NCBI GenBank assembly: GCA_029938505.1
Contig: JAOZUV010000043.1
Coordinates: 1-7,822 of the forward strand
DNA length: 7,822 bases
Origin: Bacteroidales bacterium
Lineage (GTDB): Bacteria; Bacteroidota; Bacteroidia; Bacteroidales; GCA-2711565
Reading direction: 5' to 3'
Each line of letters opens with the position of its first letter. Position 1 is the stretch's first letter. This document shows positions 1 to 5,992 of the stretch, in pieces. A program made the translations under genes and the position numbers. The notes under the pieces were generated by a model that did no database searches, was not told where the DNA came from, and worked only from the letters and a program-made list of their open reading frames with translations.

Positions 1-354
1 ATAAATAGCTTCTATGATTTCGCTTCTGGAAGTATCCTTTGTAAGATAGCCTTTTGCTCCTGCTTTAAGGGTTTTAAGAATAAAGCTTTTGCTTTTCCCC
101 ATAGAAAGAATTAATAAATTCATGTTGGGAAATTCACGTTTTATACTTCTGATCTTATCAATTTCCTCATCCGTTGAATTGTAAACGTTGATTAAGGTAA
201 GATGAATATAATGGCCTTTAATTTTTTCGGTAAGATCAGACAAACTAACGGCACAACCCACCACTTCTATATCATCAACATCAGATAAAAGCGATCGAAT
301 CCCATCACAAACAATCTGATGGTCATCCACAATAAAAATCTTAATATTCGACAT
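1..354 (-). CDS. NarL/LuxR-type response regulator, N-terminal receiver part (cut by window edge), Asn at phosphoacceptor site
   Basis: The minus frame from the ATG at 354 stays open to base 1, giving 118 codons that cover a whole CheY-like receiver domain. The C-terminal HTH_LuxR DNA-binding domain expected of this family would lie outside the window. It starts MSNIKIFIVDDHQIV, the usual NarL-family opening with the acidic pair D10-D11. It ends with AGAKGYLTKD, where K106 is the conserved lysine, and S84 (LILSM) fills the Ser/Thr switch position. The phosphoacceptor should sit in the strand HLTLINVYN, but that position is N56 (codon AAC, plus-strand bases 187-189) instead of Asp, and the usual following MP is also missing. 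Classic Asp phosphorylation is therefore unlikely, so it may act constitutively or by a phosphate-independent signal. It is divergent from the large PEP/pyruvate-binding gene, with 134 bp between the starts. The family call is firm; the DNA-binding half is inferred. Confidence 0.85.
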   Translation of the reverse strand, partial: MSNIKIFIVDDHQIVCDGIRSLLSDVDDIEVVGCAVSLSDLTEKIKGHYIHLTLINVYNSTDEEIDKIRSIKREFPNMNLLILSMGKSKSFILKTLKAGAKGYLTKDTSRSEIIEAIY

Positions 355-355
355 A

Positions 356-388
356 GTTGTAATTTATCTAAGCAAGAAATTAACTTTG
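356..388 (+). promoter_or_regulatory. Candidate Bacteroidota-type promoter for the PEP/pyruvate-binding gene
   Basis: TAACTTTG at 381-388 matches the Bacteroidota -7 consensus TAnnTTTG exactly. GTTG at 356-359, separated from it by 21 bases, resembles the -33 TTTG element. Transcription would start near 395 and leave a leader of about 95 nt before the ATG at 489. This is a pattern match only; the -33 element is 3 of 4 bases, and short AT-rich motifs occur by chance in this DNA. Confidence 0.4.
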
Positions 389-430
389 AATGCGAAAATA
401 AGAATCTTCTAAAAAAATGCCTAATTAATA

Positions 431-478
431 GTGTACAAATATGTTTTGATTTTAAATTCGTTTAAATTTGTGTACAAA
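431..478. repeat. Short direct repeats upstream of the PEP/pyruvate-binding gene
   Basis: GTGTACAAA occurs at 431-439 and again at 470-478, 39 bp apart start to start. The second copy lies inside the imperfect dyad TTTGT-GT-ACAAA (467-478). Between them TTTAAATTCG (451-460) is followed directly by TTTAAATTTG (461-470), a tandem 10-bp near-repeat. The cluster ends 10 bases before the start codon, so it would lie in the leader or overlap a promoter. It could be an operator for the divergent regulator, but no binding site is known for that protein. Confidence 0.4.
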
Positions 479-488
479 GACTATTTAG

Positions 489-3400
489 ATGAAAGAGAAT
501 TCGGAATCAGAAAATGGCTATCATAAACTAAGGGCTGAGAATCTTGAGCGATTAAAAGAGCTTGCTGCTATCAATAAAACTACAAGTATTTTAAAAGCGG
601 GAAAACCCATTGATGAAAGCTTGCAACAAATCGCACTTCTTTTGCCACCCGCCTATCAATATCCGGCTTTTACTTCTGCACGAATAGTTTTTGATGGTGA
701 AGAATTCCGTTCAAATAATTACAAAAAAACACAATGGGTCCAACATCAAGAGTTTGGAACTATTGATCACCAACAAGGATTTATTGAGGTTTTTTATCAA
801 AAAAAATTCCCTGAATTTGATGAAGGTCCTTTTTTGGAAGAAGAAAGACAATTGATATTAAACATTTCCAACCTCATTAGTGGATATCTAAATAGTATTA
901 AAGGAAAACAAATTTTAGGTTGGAAAAAAATCAAAGATAAAGATCAAACCGATAAAGCTGAATTACCAAGCTCAACTATTGCCAGTCGAAAACTTCTTCA
1001 AAAATTTCTAAATAAAAGCAATGTAAATCGCGATATTTATCACGATTTAATGCCTTTCAAGGTAAAAGAAATTTTACTGGTTGCCAATTTGTACGATGCC
1101 TATAGTATCGAAAAAGAAGGAAAGTTTTCGGAACATGTTTTAGGCGAATACCATCAGCTTAATCTTACATCTTTGCCTCGTATCACAGGGGTTTCATCTT
1201 CGGAGGAAGCCTTTGAACAACTCGACTCTAAACATTTTGATTTGATTATTTTGATGGTTGGAGCCGATAAAAACCAAACCCTAACCTTAAGCGAAAAAAT
1301 TAAAAAAACATTCCCTTACATTCCTGTTTTCTTGCTTTTAAACAATAATAGTGACATCGCATTTTACGAAAAGAAAACAAAATTTTCAGCATATATTGAC
1401 CGAACTTTTGTTTGGAATGGTGACTCACGTATTTTCTTCTCCATGATAAAATTGGTAGAAGATATGATTAATGTTGAAAACGACACCCAATTGGGAATGG
1501 TTAGGGTTATTTTGCTTGTTGAAGATTCGCCCAAATATTATTCCAGATACCTGCCACTACTTTATCAGGTGGTCATGGAACAAACCAAGCGCATTATTGA
1601 GGATGTTAGTGCTGATGAACTTTATAAGGTTTTACGTATGCGAGCAAGACCTAAAATAATTTTAACCTCATCTTACGAAGGAGCTCAAAAAATTATTGAA
1701 AAATATGAAGATAATCTGCTTTGTATGATTACTGATGTTAGTTTCGATAAAAACAATGTACAAGATAAAGATGCCGGATTTGATCTCACCAAATTTGTTC
1801 GGAAGAAAATTAAAAATTTACCGGTTATTATTCAATCCTCCGAAGCAGAAAATGCTAAAGAATCTTTTGAATTAAAAACCACTTTTATTCATAAATATTC
1901 GGAAACACTTTTGCAGGATTTTCAGAGTTTCATTACCTATCACCTCGGTTTTGGTAATTTTGTTTATCGAGATAAAATGGGCAGTCAGATTGGGATTGCT
2001 CGTTCATTAAAAGAATTTGAAAATCATCTAAAAACGATCCCTGACGAATCTTTATTGTATCATGCTAAACGTGATCATTTTTCGTTATGGTTGATGGCCA
2101 GAGGCGAAATTCATGCAGCAAAAATTTTAAATCCTCACAAAGTCGCCGATTTTGGGAGTCCAACTAGAATTAGAGAAACTCTCATCGATGTCATCAAAAA
2201 ATTTAGGAATGAACAAAACAAAGGGAAAATTATTCCTTTTGATGAAAATGCCATATTGGATGAAACTAATATTGTTAACCTTTCGGATGGCTCTTTAGGT
2301 GGTAAAGGTCGTGGATTGGCTTTTATCAATACGTTAATTTATAATTATAATTTCAATAAACATATTCCTAATATAAATATTCAAGCACCAAAAACTTCAG
2401 TAATTGGAACCGATGAATTTGAATATTTTATGGATCGAAATGAGCTACGAGATTTCGTTAGTAATGAAACGGATTATGAAGCTATTAAACGTCGATTTTT
2501 ATTAGGTAACCTAACAGATACACTTAGTAAACGTTTAAAAATTATTCTTCGAAAAATAAAAAATCCAATTGCAATTCGATCATCGGGTCTTTTTGAAGAC
2601 TCATTGATGCAACCTTTTGCAGGGATATTCGAAACCTATTTATTGCCCAATAATCATCCAGATCTCAATGTTCGGCACGATCAAGCTATGGATGCCATAA
2701 AACTAGTTTTTGCCTCGGTTTATTCGCCTGTAGCTCGTGGTTATATCGAAGCCGTGAACTATAAATTGGATGAGGAAAAAATGGCTGTGATTCTTCAGGA
2801 AGCAGTTGGCAATACCTATGGTAATTATTTTTATCCTCATATTTCGGGAGTAGCTCAATCTTATAACTATTATCCTTTTGCACATATGAAACCTGAAGAG
2901 GGTTTTGCAGTTGCTGCTGTCGGATTGGGTAAATATGTTGTTGAAGGAGAAAAGGCCTATCGATTTTCACCTCAATACCCAAGTACCGAAATCAATTCGC
3001 CAAAGGATCAGTTTTTAAATTCTCAGACTAAATTTTTTGCCATCGATTTAAAAAAGACGAATCCAAATTTAATGGAAGGAGATACTGCTGGATTGGCTTA
3101 TTTAGATATAGATGATGCTGAAATGCATGGCAATTTGAAGCATTGTGCTTCTGTTTACGATGCTGACATGAATACCATTCATCCTGGCTTAAATCGCCCT
3201 GGGCCACGTATAGTCAATTTTTCAAACATCTTAAAGTATAATTATACCCCATTGGCAAAAACTATTGATACTGTTTTGGATGTAGTAAAGGAAGCCATGG
3301 GCTCGCCTGTAGAAATAGAATTTGCAGTTGATTTAAATAAGGATGAAAATAATAAGTCCACCTTTTACTTATTACAGATAAAACCCATGATTGGGAATAT

Positions 3401-3944
3401 TCAAGATTTCTCAATCAATATGGGAAAAATCAAGAAAAAGGATATTTTGTTGTATGCCGAAAAAGGAATGGGTAACGGGAAAATTAAAAATATTGTGGAT
3501 GTCATTTATGTTGATAATGAAAAGTTCGATAAAAGCAAAACTATAGAAATGGCAGAGGAAATCGACAAGCTAAATAAAAAAATGTGCAAGGAAGACCGTC
3601 CTTATATTTTAATTGGTCCTGGTCGCTGGGGAACTCGTGATCGTTTTATTGGAATCCCTGTTAGATGGCCTCATATTTCAAATGCCAAAGTAATTGTTGA
3701 AACCAGTTTGGAAGATTTTCCATTGGATGCCTCCTCTGGATCTCACTTTTTCCATAATGTAACCTCCATGAATGTGGGCTATTTATCCATTAATCAAGAA
3801 CGATCAGGTAGTTTTATTAATTGGGATAAACTAGATGAGCAAAAAATTGTTCAAACCACCGAATATTTCAAACACATTCGTTTTAAAAAACCTGTAGAAG
3901 TTAAGATGGATGGAAAAAAACGCCTTTCTGTTATCACATTTTAA
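489..3944 (+). CDS. PEP/pyruvate-binding (PPDK_N-type) ATP-grasp protein with tandem receiver-like domains
   Basis: This is a large cytosolic protein with no signal peptide or membrane segment. Residues about 15-135 form a sensor-like domain (RLKELAAINKTTSIL, LLPPAYQYP, DEGPFLEEER) of a kind also seen at the front of sensor kinases. Residues about 190-330 are a degenerate receiver with M256 at the expected phosphoacceptor place. Residues about 338-490 are a second receiver with E345-D346, D416, S450 and K469 in the expected places. A conserved linker follows (PDESLLYHAKRDHFS, 518-532). The PPDK_N ATP-grasp region runs from about 595 to 967: GGKGRG at 604-609, AIRSSGLFEDS at 695-705, FAGIFETY at 710-717, and YLLQIKPM ending the fold around Q963. 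The C-terminal part has GPGRWGTRD (from 1043) and GSHFFHN (H1086, H1089). The swivelling phosphohistidine domain and the PEP-utilising TIM barrel are absent, so 'PEP synthase' would be a misleading name. It probably binds ATP; its substrate or partner is unknown. The start at 489 has no Shine-Dalgarno, as is usual in Bacteroidota. Confidence 0.85.
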   Translation: MKENSESENGYHKLRAENLERLKELAAINKTTSILKAGKPIDESLQQIALLLPPAYQYPAFTSARIVFDGEEFRSNNYKKTQWVQHQEFGTIDHQQGFIEVFYQKKFPEFDEGPFLEEERQLILNISNLISGYLNSIKGKQILGWKKIKDKDQTDKAELPSSTIASRKLLQKFLNKSNVNRDIYHDLMPFKVKEILLVANLYDAYSIEKEGKFSEHVLGEYHQLNLTSLPRITGVSSSEEAFEQLDSKHFDLIILMVGADKNQTLTLSEKIKKTFPYIPVFLLLNNNSDIAFYEKKTKFSAYIDRTFVWNGDSRIFFSMIKLVEDMINVENDTQLGMVRVILLVEDSPKYYSRYLPLLYQVVMEQTKRIIEDVSADELYKVLRMRARPKIILTSSYEGAQKIIEKYEDNLLCMITDVSFDKNNVQDKDAGFDLTKFVRKKIKNLPVIIQSSEAENAKESFELKTTFIHKYSETLLQDFQSFITYHLGFGNFVYRDKMGSQIGIARSLKEFENHLKTIPDESLLYHAKRDHFSLWLMARGEIHAAKILNPHKVADFGSPTRIRETLIDVIKKFRNEQNKGKIIPFDENAILDETNIVNLSDGSLGGKGRGLAFINTLIYNYNFNKHIPNINIQAPKTSVIGTDEFEYFMDRNELRDFVSNETDYEAIKRRFLLGNLTDTLSKRLKIILRKIKNPIAIRSSGLFEDSLMQPFAGIFETYLLPNNHPDLNVRHDQAMDAIKLVFASVYSPVARGYIEAVNYKLDEEKMAVILQEAVGNTYGNYFYPHISGVAQSYNYYPFAHMKPEEGFAVAAVGLGKYVVEGEKAYRFSPQYPSTEINSPKDQFLNSQTKFFAIDLKKTNPNLMEGDTAGLAYLDIDDAEMHGNLKHCASVYDADMNTIHPGLNRPGPRIVNFSNILKYNYTPLAKTIDTVLDVVKEAMGSPVEIEFAVDLNKDENNKSTFYLLQIKPMIGNIQDFSINMGKIKKKDILLYAEKGMGNGKIKNIVDVIYVDNEKFDKSKTIEMAEEIDKLNKKMCKEDRPYILIGPGRWGTRDRFIGIPVRWPHISNAKVIVETSLEDFPLDASSGSHFFHNVTSMNVGYLSINQERSGSFINWDKLDEQKIVQTTEYFKHIRFKKPVEVKMDGKKRLSVITF

Positions 3945-3970
3945 GAGTAATATTAAGCACTATATTTTGG

Positions 3971-3995
3971 TTGTGAATTGATTCACAGGTCTTTT
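3971..3995 (+). terminator. Probable intrinsic terminator, also a TGTGA-N6-TCACA dyad
   Basis: TGTGAAT (3972-3978) and ATTCACA (3981-3987) are perfect inverted arms around a 2-base centre. As RNA this gives a 6-bp stem with a TTGA loop, extendable by a T-G wobble, followed after three bases by TTTTT (3992-3996). It lies 27 bp past the stop codon of the PEP/pyruvate-binding gene, the right place for a terminator. The same 16 bases match the CRP-family consensus TGTGA-N6-TCACA exactly, so an operator role cannot be excluded. The stem is short and not GC-rich, so the terminator call is moderate. Confidence 0.45.
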
Positions 3996-4038
3996 TACAA
4001 ATCTTTTGAGAATTTTTACTTAAAAATTGAGCTGGCCA

Positions 4039-4061
4039 TAATTTATAATAACTATAAATTA
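4039..4061. repeat. Perfect 9-bp AT-only inverted repeat
   Basis: TAATTTATA (4039-4047) and TATAAATTA (4053-4061) are exact inverted copies around a 5-base loop. There are no G:C pairs, so as RNA it would be weak. It could be a protein-binding dyad or simply chance in AT-rich DNA. Confidence 0.35.
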
Positions 4062-4136
4062 GTATGCTCTGATTTGCTAACCAATTCATTTTTCGATAAA
4101 TAAGCGCAAACAGCCAAATAGCCTGCCTTTTAAAGC

Positions 4137-4169
4137 ATTGCATTAACAGGCTCACTACTTGTATTTTAG
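4137..4169 (+). promoter_or_regulatory. Weak candidate promoter for the zinc-ribbon/Nfn cluster
   Basis: ATTG (4137-4140), 21 bases, then TATTTTAG (4162-4169) is one mismatch from each half of the Bacteroidota TTTG / TAnnTTTG promoter pattern. It would give a leader of roughly 70 nt before the ATG at 4246. Its -33 half falls in the loop of the AGCCTG/CAGGCT inverted repeat (4120-4152), which could act as an operator. Another one-mismatch -7 box, TGATTTTG (4204-4211), lacks a matching -33, so the choice is uncertain. Confidence 0.2.
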
Positions 4170-4245
4170 CTAAATTTTCACTAACTATTGTAGTAAGATT
4201 GATTGATTTTGAGACAATTATTGTTATAAAATAAACACTACGCCC

Positions 4246-5109
4246 ATGTACGACTTTCTAGCCTTAAAAGTAAAATGTCCTGTTTGTAGCAAATCTTTAA
4301 TGGACAAACAAAAATTAGTGGATAATGAACCCAGTATTAAGCTTAATATTGAAATTGGAGGGAAAAAGGGTACGATTAATCTTAGCTCTATTTATGGAAG
4401 TTATAATTATGTCACGCCTCTCGATTTACCCGATGGAGAAGTAGCAAGCTTTTCATGCCCTCATTGTAGTGCATTGTTAAAAGACCAGATTTCTTGTTTG
4501 AGTTGTGATGCTCCTATGACCCATTTTAATTTGGATATGGGAGGTAAAGTCTCCATTTGTTCACGTAATGGATGTAAAAACCATAAAGCAGAATTTGAAG
4601 ATCTTACAGTAGCCTTAAATAAACTTTATCAGGATTACGGTTTAGCTGGAAATCATCGAGAAAAAATTAAAAAGGGTAGCCCCTCCACAGAAAACAAACC
4701 TATCGATCCCAACAAAGAAACTATCGAAAGCGGTTCATTTTTACGAGCCTATTGTCCACATTGCAACAAATCACTCATTGAAAATGAACAACTAAAATTA
4801 AAAATTAAAAATGATGAAGAGGGATTTATCATGCTCAGCCCATACTTAAATGTATTTACTACAAAATCAACCATACACCTACCTGAAGATAAAATAGTGG
4901 AAGACTTGCAATGTTTTCATTGTAAAAAAAGCCTTATTAAAGACGAGAAAAAATGTGGAAAATGCGGATCTGCAACCGCAAAAATTTCCATAGGCGCCCG
5001 AACCAAATTATTAGATTTTTACATCTGCACCAAGAAAGGTTGTAGGTGGCACGGGCTCCATGAAGAAGATTATTATAACATCAGACTGGAAGACAGCCTA
5101 GAATGGTAG
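4246..5109 (+). CDS. Double zinc-ribbon protein of unknown function, first gene of the Nfn cluster
   Basis: This 287-residue soluble protein is built from two copies of one Cys-rich module. Module A has C11/C14, C71/C74, C84/C87 and C105/C110/H113. Module B has C170/C173, C223/C226, C237/C240 and C261/C266/H269. They are joined by a charged, low-complexity linker (about 135-165). In each module the CxxC knuckles could form two metal sites: four Cys in the first two pairs, then Cys/His ligands in the rest. Zinc is the most likely metal, though rubredoxin-like iron cannot be excluded from sequence. A third copy lies at the N-terminus of the NfnB protein encoded downstream, and module B is closest to it (shared LSPYL-N/D-VF and TKLL-FY-CTK-GC-WHG). 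The gene ends 47 bp before nfnA and is probably co-transcribed with nfnAB. I do not recognise a named family. A role as NfnAB partner or regulator is inference from the shared module. Confidence 0.8.
   Translation: MYDFLALKVKCPVCSKSLMDKQKLVDNEPSIKLNIEIGGKKGTINLSSIYGSYNYVTPLDLPDGEVASFSCPHCSALLKDQISCLSCDAPMTHFNLDMGGKVSICSRNGCKNHKAEFEDLTVALNKLYQDYGLAGNHREKIKKGSPSTENKPIDPNKETIESGSFLRAYCPHCNKSLIENEQLKLKIKNDEEGFIMLSPYLNVFTTKSTIHLPEDKIVEDLQCFHCKKSLIKDEKKCGKCGSATAKISIGARTKLLDFYICTKKGCRWHGLHEEDYYNIRLEDSLEW
4276..5052 (+). repeat. Internal protein-level duplication: metal-binding modules A and B
   Basis: Module A spans C11 to H113 (bases 4276-4584) and module B spans C170 to H269 (4753-5052). Both follow CxxC, 49-56 residues, CxxC, 9-10 residues, CxxC, 17-20 residues, C-x4-C-x2-H. 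The copies are diverged in sequence, so the duplication is old and not visible as a DNA repeat. Confidence 0.8.
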
Positions 5110-5156
5110 AACTAAATACACTAAATTTATTATTGTAAAAACTTAAATCTCAAGCC

Positions 5157-5981
5157 ATGTTTCAAATTGTAAGAAAACAGGAAATGGCAAAAGGGACGAT
5201 TATACGTTTTGATATAAACGCTCCTAAAATTGCTAAAAAAGTTAAAGCAGGCCAATTTGTAATTATTAGAGTAAACGAAACCGGCGAACGAATACCTCTC
5301 ACCGTAGCCGATAAAGATGAATTTGCCGGCACTATTTCATTAATTTTTCAAGTTGTTGGTAAATCGACTGCTTTAATGAGATCTTTAAATGAAGGCGATT
5401 TAATAAAAGATGTTGTTGGTCCTCTGGGAAAAGCAGCAGAAATTGAAAAAACTGGAACCGTCATTATGGTTGGGGGTGGCACTGGTGTAGCTATTCTGCA
5501 TCATGTTGCCAAAGCATTTAAAGAAGCAGGGAATTATGTGATTGGGATTATCGGGGCACAAAACAAAGAGATGCTAATTCTTCAAAATGAAATGAAACAT
5601 ATTTGTGATGAACTGGTGATTACCACAGATGATGGAAGTATTGGCGAAATGGGGTTTGTAACCGGACCTCTTGCAAAATATATGGGAGAGCGTCATGATA
5701 TAAAATTAGTCTATGCTATTGGTCCCATCATTATGATGAAAAATGTGGCCAAATTAACCGAGAAATCTAAACTCCCAACAATGGTAAGTTTGAATCCAAT
5801 CATGATTGATGGAACAGGAATGTGTGGGGGTTGTAGAGTTAAAGTGAATAACGAAACCAGATTTTGTTGTGTTGATGGTCCTGATTTCGATGGACATAAA
5901 GTAGATTTCGACGAACTAGAAAAACGAAATTCGCTATACCTGAAAGACGAAAAAGATTCATTATTATTTTCCATTAAATAA
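5157..5981 (+). CDS. nfnA: NfnA, small FAD/[2Fe-2S] subunit of electron-bifurcating NADH-dependent ferredoxin:NADP+ oxidoreductase
   Basis: This 274-residue, full-length member of the ferredoxin-NADP+ reductase-like family also includes dihydroorotate dehydrogenase PyrK-type and 'sulfide dehydrogenase' small subunits. GQFVIIRV and R45-I-P-L-T49 form the FAD-binding beta-barrel signature. VGGGTGVA (105-112) opens the NAD-binding Rossmann lobe. The C-terminal DGTGMCGGCRV (218-228) and RFCCVDGPDFDGH (C237/C238) hold the [2Fe-2S] ligands. C223, C226 and C238 are the likely cysteine ligands and D218 the probable fourth, matching the Asp-plus-three-Cys cluster known for Nfn. In characterised Nfn this subunit binds NAD(H) and pairs with NfnB to couple NADPH oxidation to reduction of NAD+ and ferredoxin, or the reverse. 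The DGTGMCGGC motif and the nfnB neighbour argue against PyrK. The stop is 11 bases before nfnB, so they are surely one operon. No Shine-Dalgarno is visible. Confidence 0.88.
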   Translation: MFQIVRKQEMAKGTIIRFDINAPKIAKKVKAGQFVIIRVNETGERIPLTVADKDEFAGTISLIFQVVGKSTALMRSLNEGDLIKDVVGPLGKAAEIEKTGTVIMVGGGTGVAILHHVAKAFKEAGNYVIGIIGAQNKEMLILQNEMKHICDELVITTDDGSIGEMGFVTGPLAKYMGERHDIKLVYAIGPIIMMKNVAKLTEKSKLPTMVSLNPIMIDGTGMCGGCRVKVNNETRFCCVDGPDFDGHKVDFDELEKRNSLYLKDEKDSLLFSIK

Positions 5982-5992
5982 TCTTCTCACCT

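Larger units (their letters stand above)
3945..4245. other. 301-bp non-coding gap with several inverted repeats
   Basis: I see no convincing gene here. The only sizeable open frame is antisense (3934-4155, 73 codons); it overlaps the end of the upstream gene and resembles no family I know. The gap holds a compact dyad with a T-run (3971-3995), an AT-only perfect inverted repeat (4039-4061), a GC-containing inverted repeat (AGCCTG 4120-4125 with CAGGCT 4147-4152), and three tandem GATT units (4197-4208). No tRNA-like fold or riboswitch core was recognised. The gap probably contains the terminator of the first gene and the promoter of the Nfn cluster. Confidence 0.6.

Noticed and set aside
463..470. 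TAAATTTG as the -7 element of the promoter for the gene at 489
   Set aside because: It matches TAnnTTTG, but the nearest upstream TTTG (445-448) is only 14 bases away instead of 19-21, and the leader would be about 10 nt. The 356-388 pair fits better.
2686..2982. Antisense open frame of 98 codons inside the PEP/pyruvate-binding gene
   Set aside because: It lies wholly within the ATP-grasp coding region opposite a clearly conserved protein, and its translation resembles no family. The other internal antisense or shifted frames (1471-1659, 2135-2329, 2703-2885, 5711-5974, 6529-6798) were dropped for the same reason.
3934..4155. Antisense open frame of 73 codons in the intergenic gap
   Set aside because: It overlaps the 3' end of the PEP/pyruvate-binding gene, has no recognisable domain, and spans the terminator-like dyad and the AT-only inverted repeat. 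It is most likely a chance frame in AT-rich DNA.
4197..4208. Three tandem GATT units
   Set aside because: A 12-base simple repeat in AT-rich intergenic DNA is easily due to chance and has no visible partner element.
5128..5135. TATTATTG as a separate promoter for nfnA
   Set aside because: It is one mismatch from TAnnTTTG in a 47-bp gap with no convincing -33 element. Co-transcription with the upstream gene is simpler.
5157..5981. Dihydroorotate dehydrogenase electron-transfer subunit (PyrK)
   Set aside because: The family is related, but there is no pyrD neighbour, and the DGTGMCGGC cluster motif with the adjacent nfnB fits NfnA.
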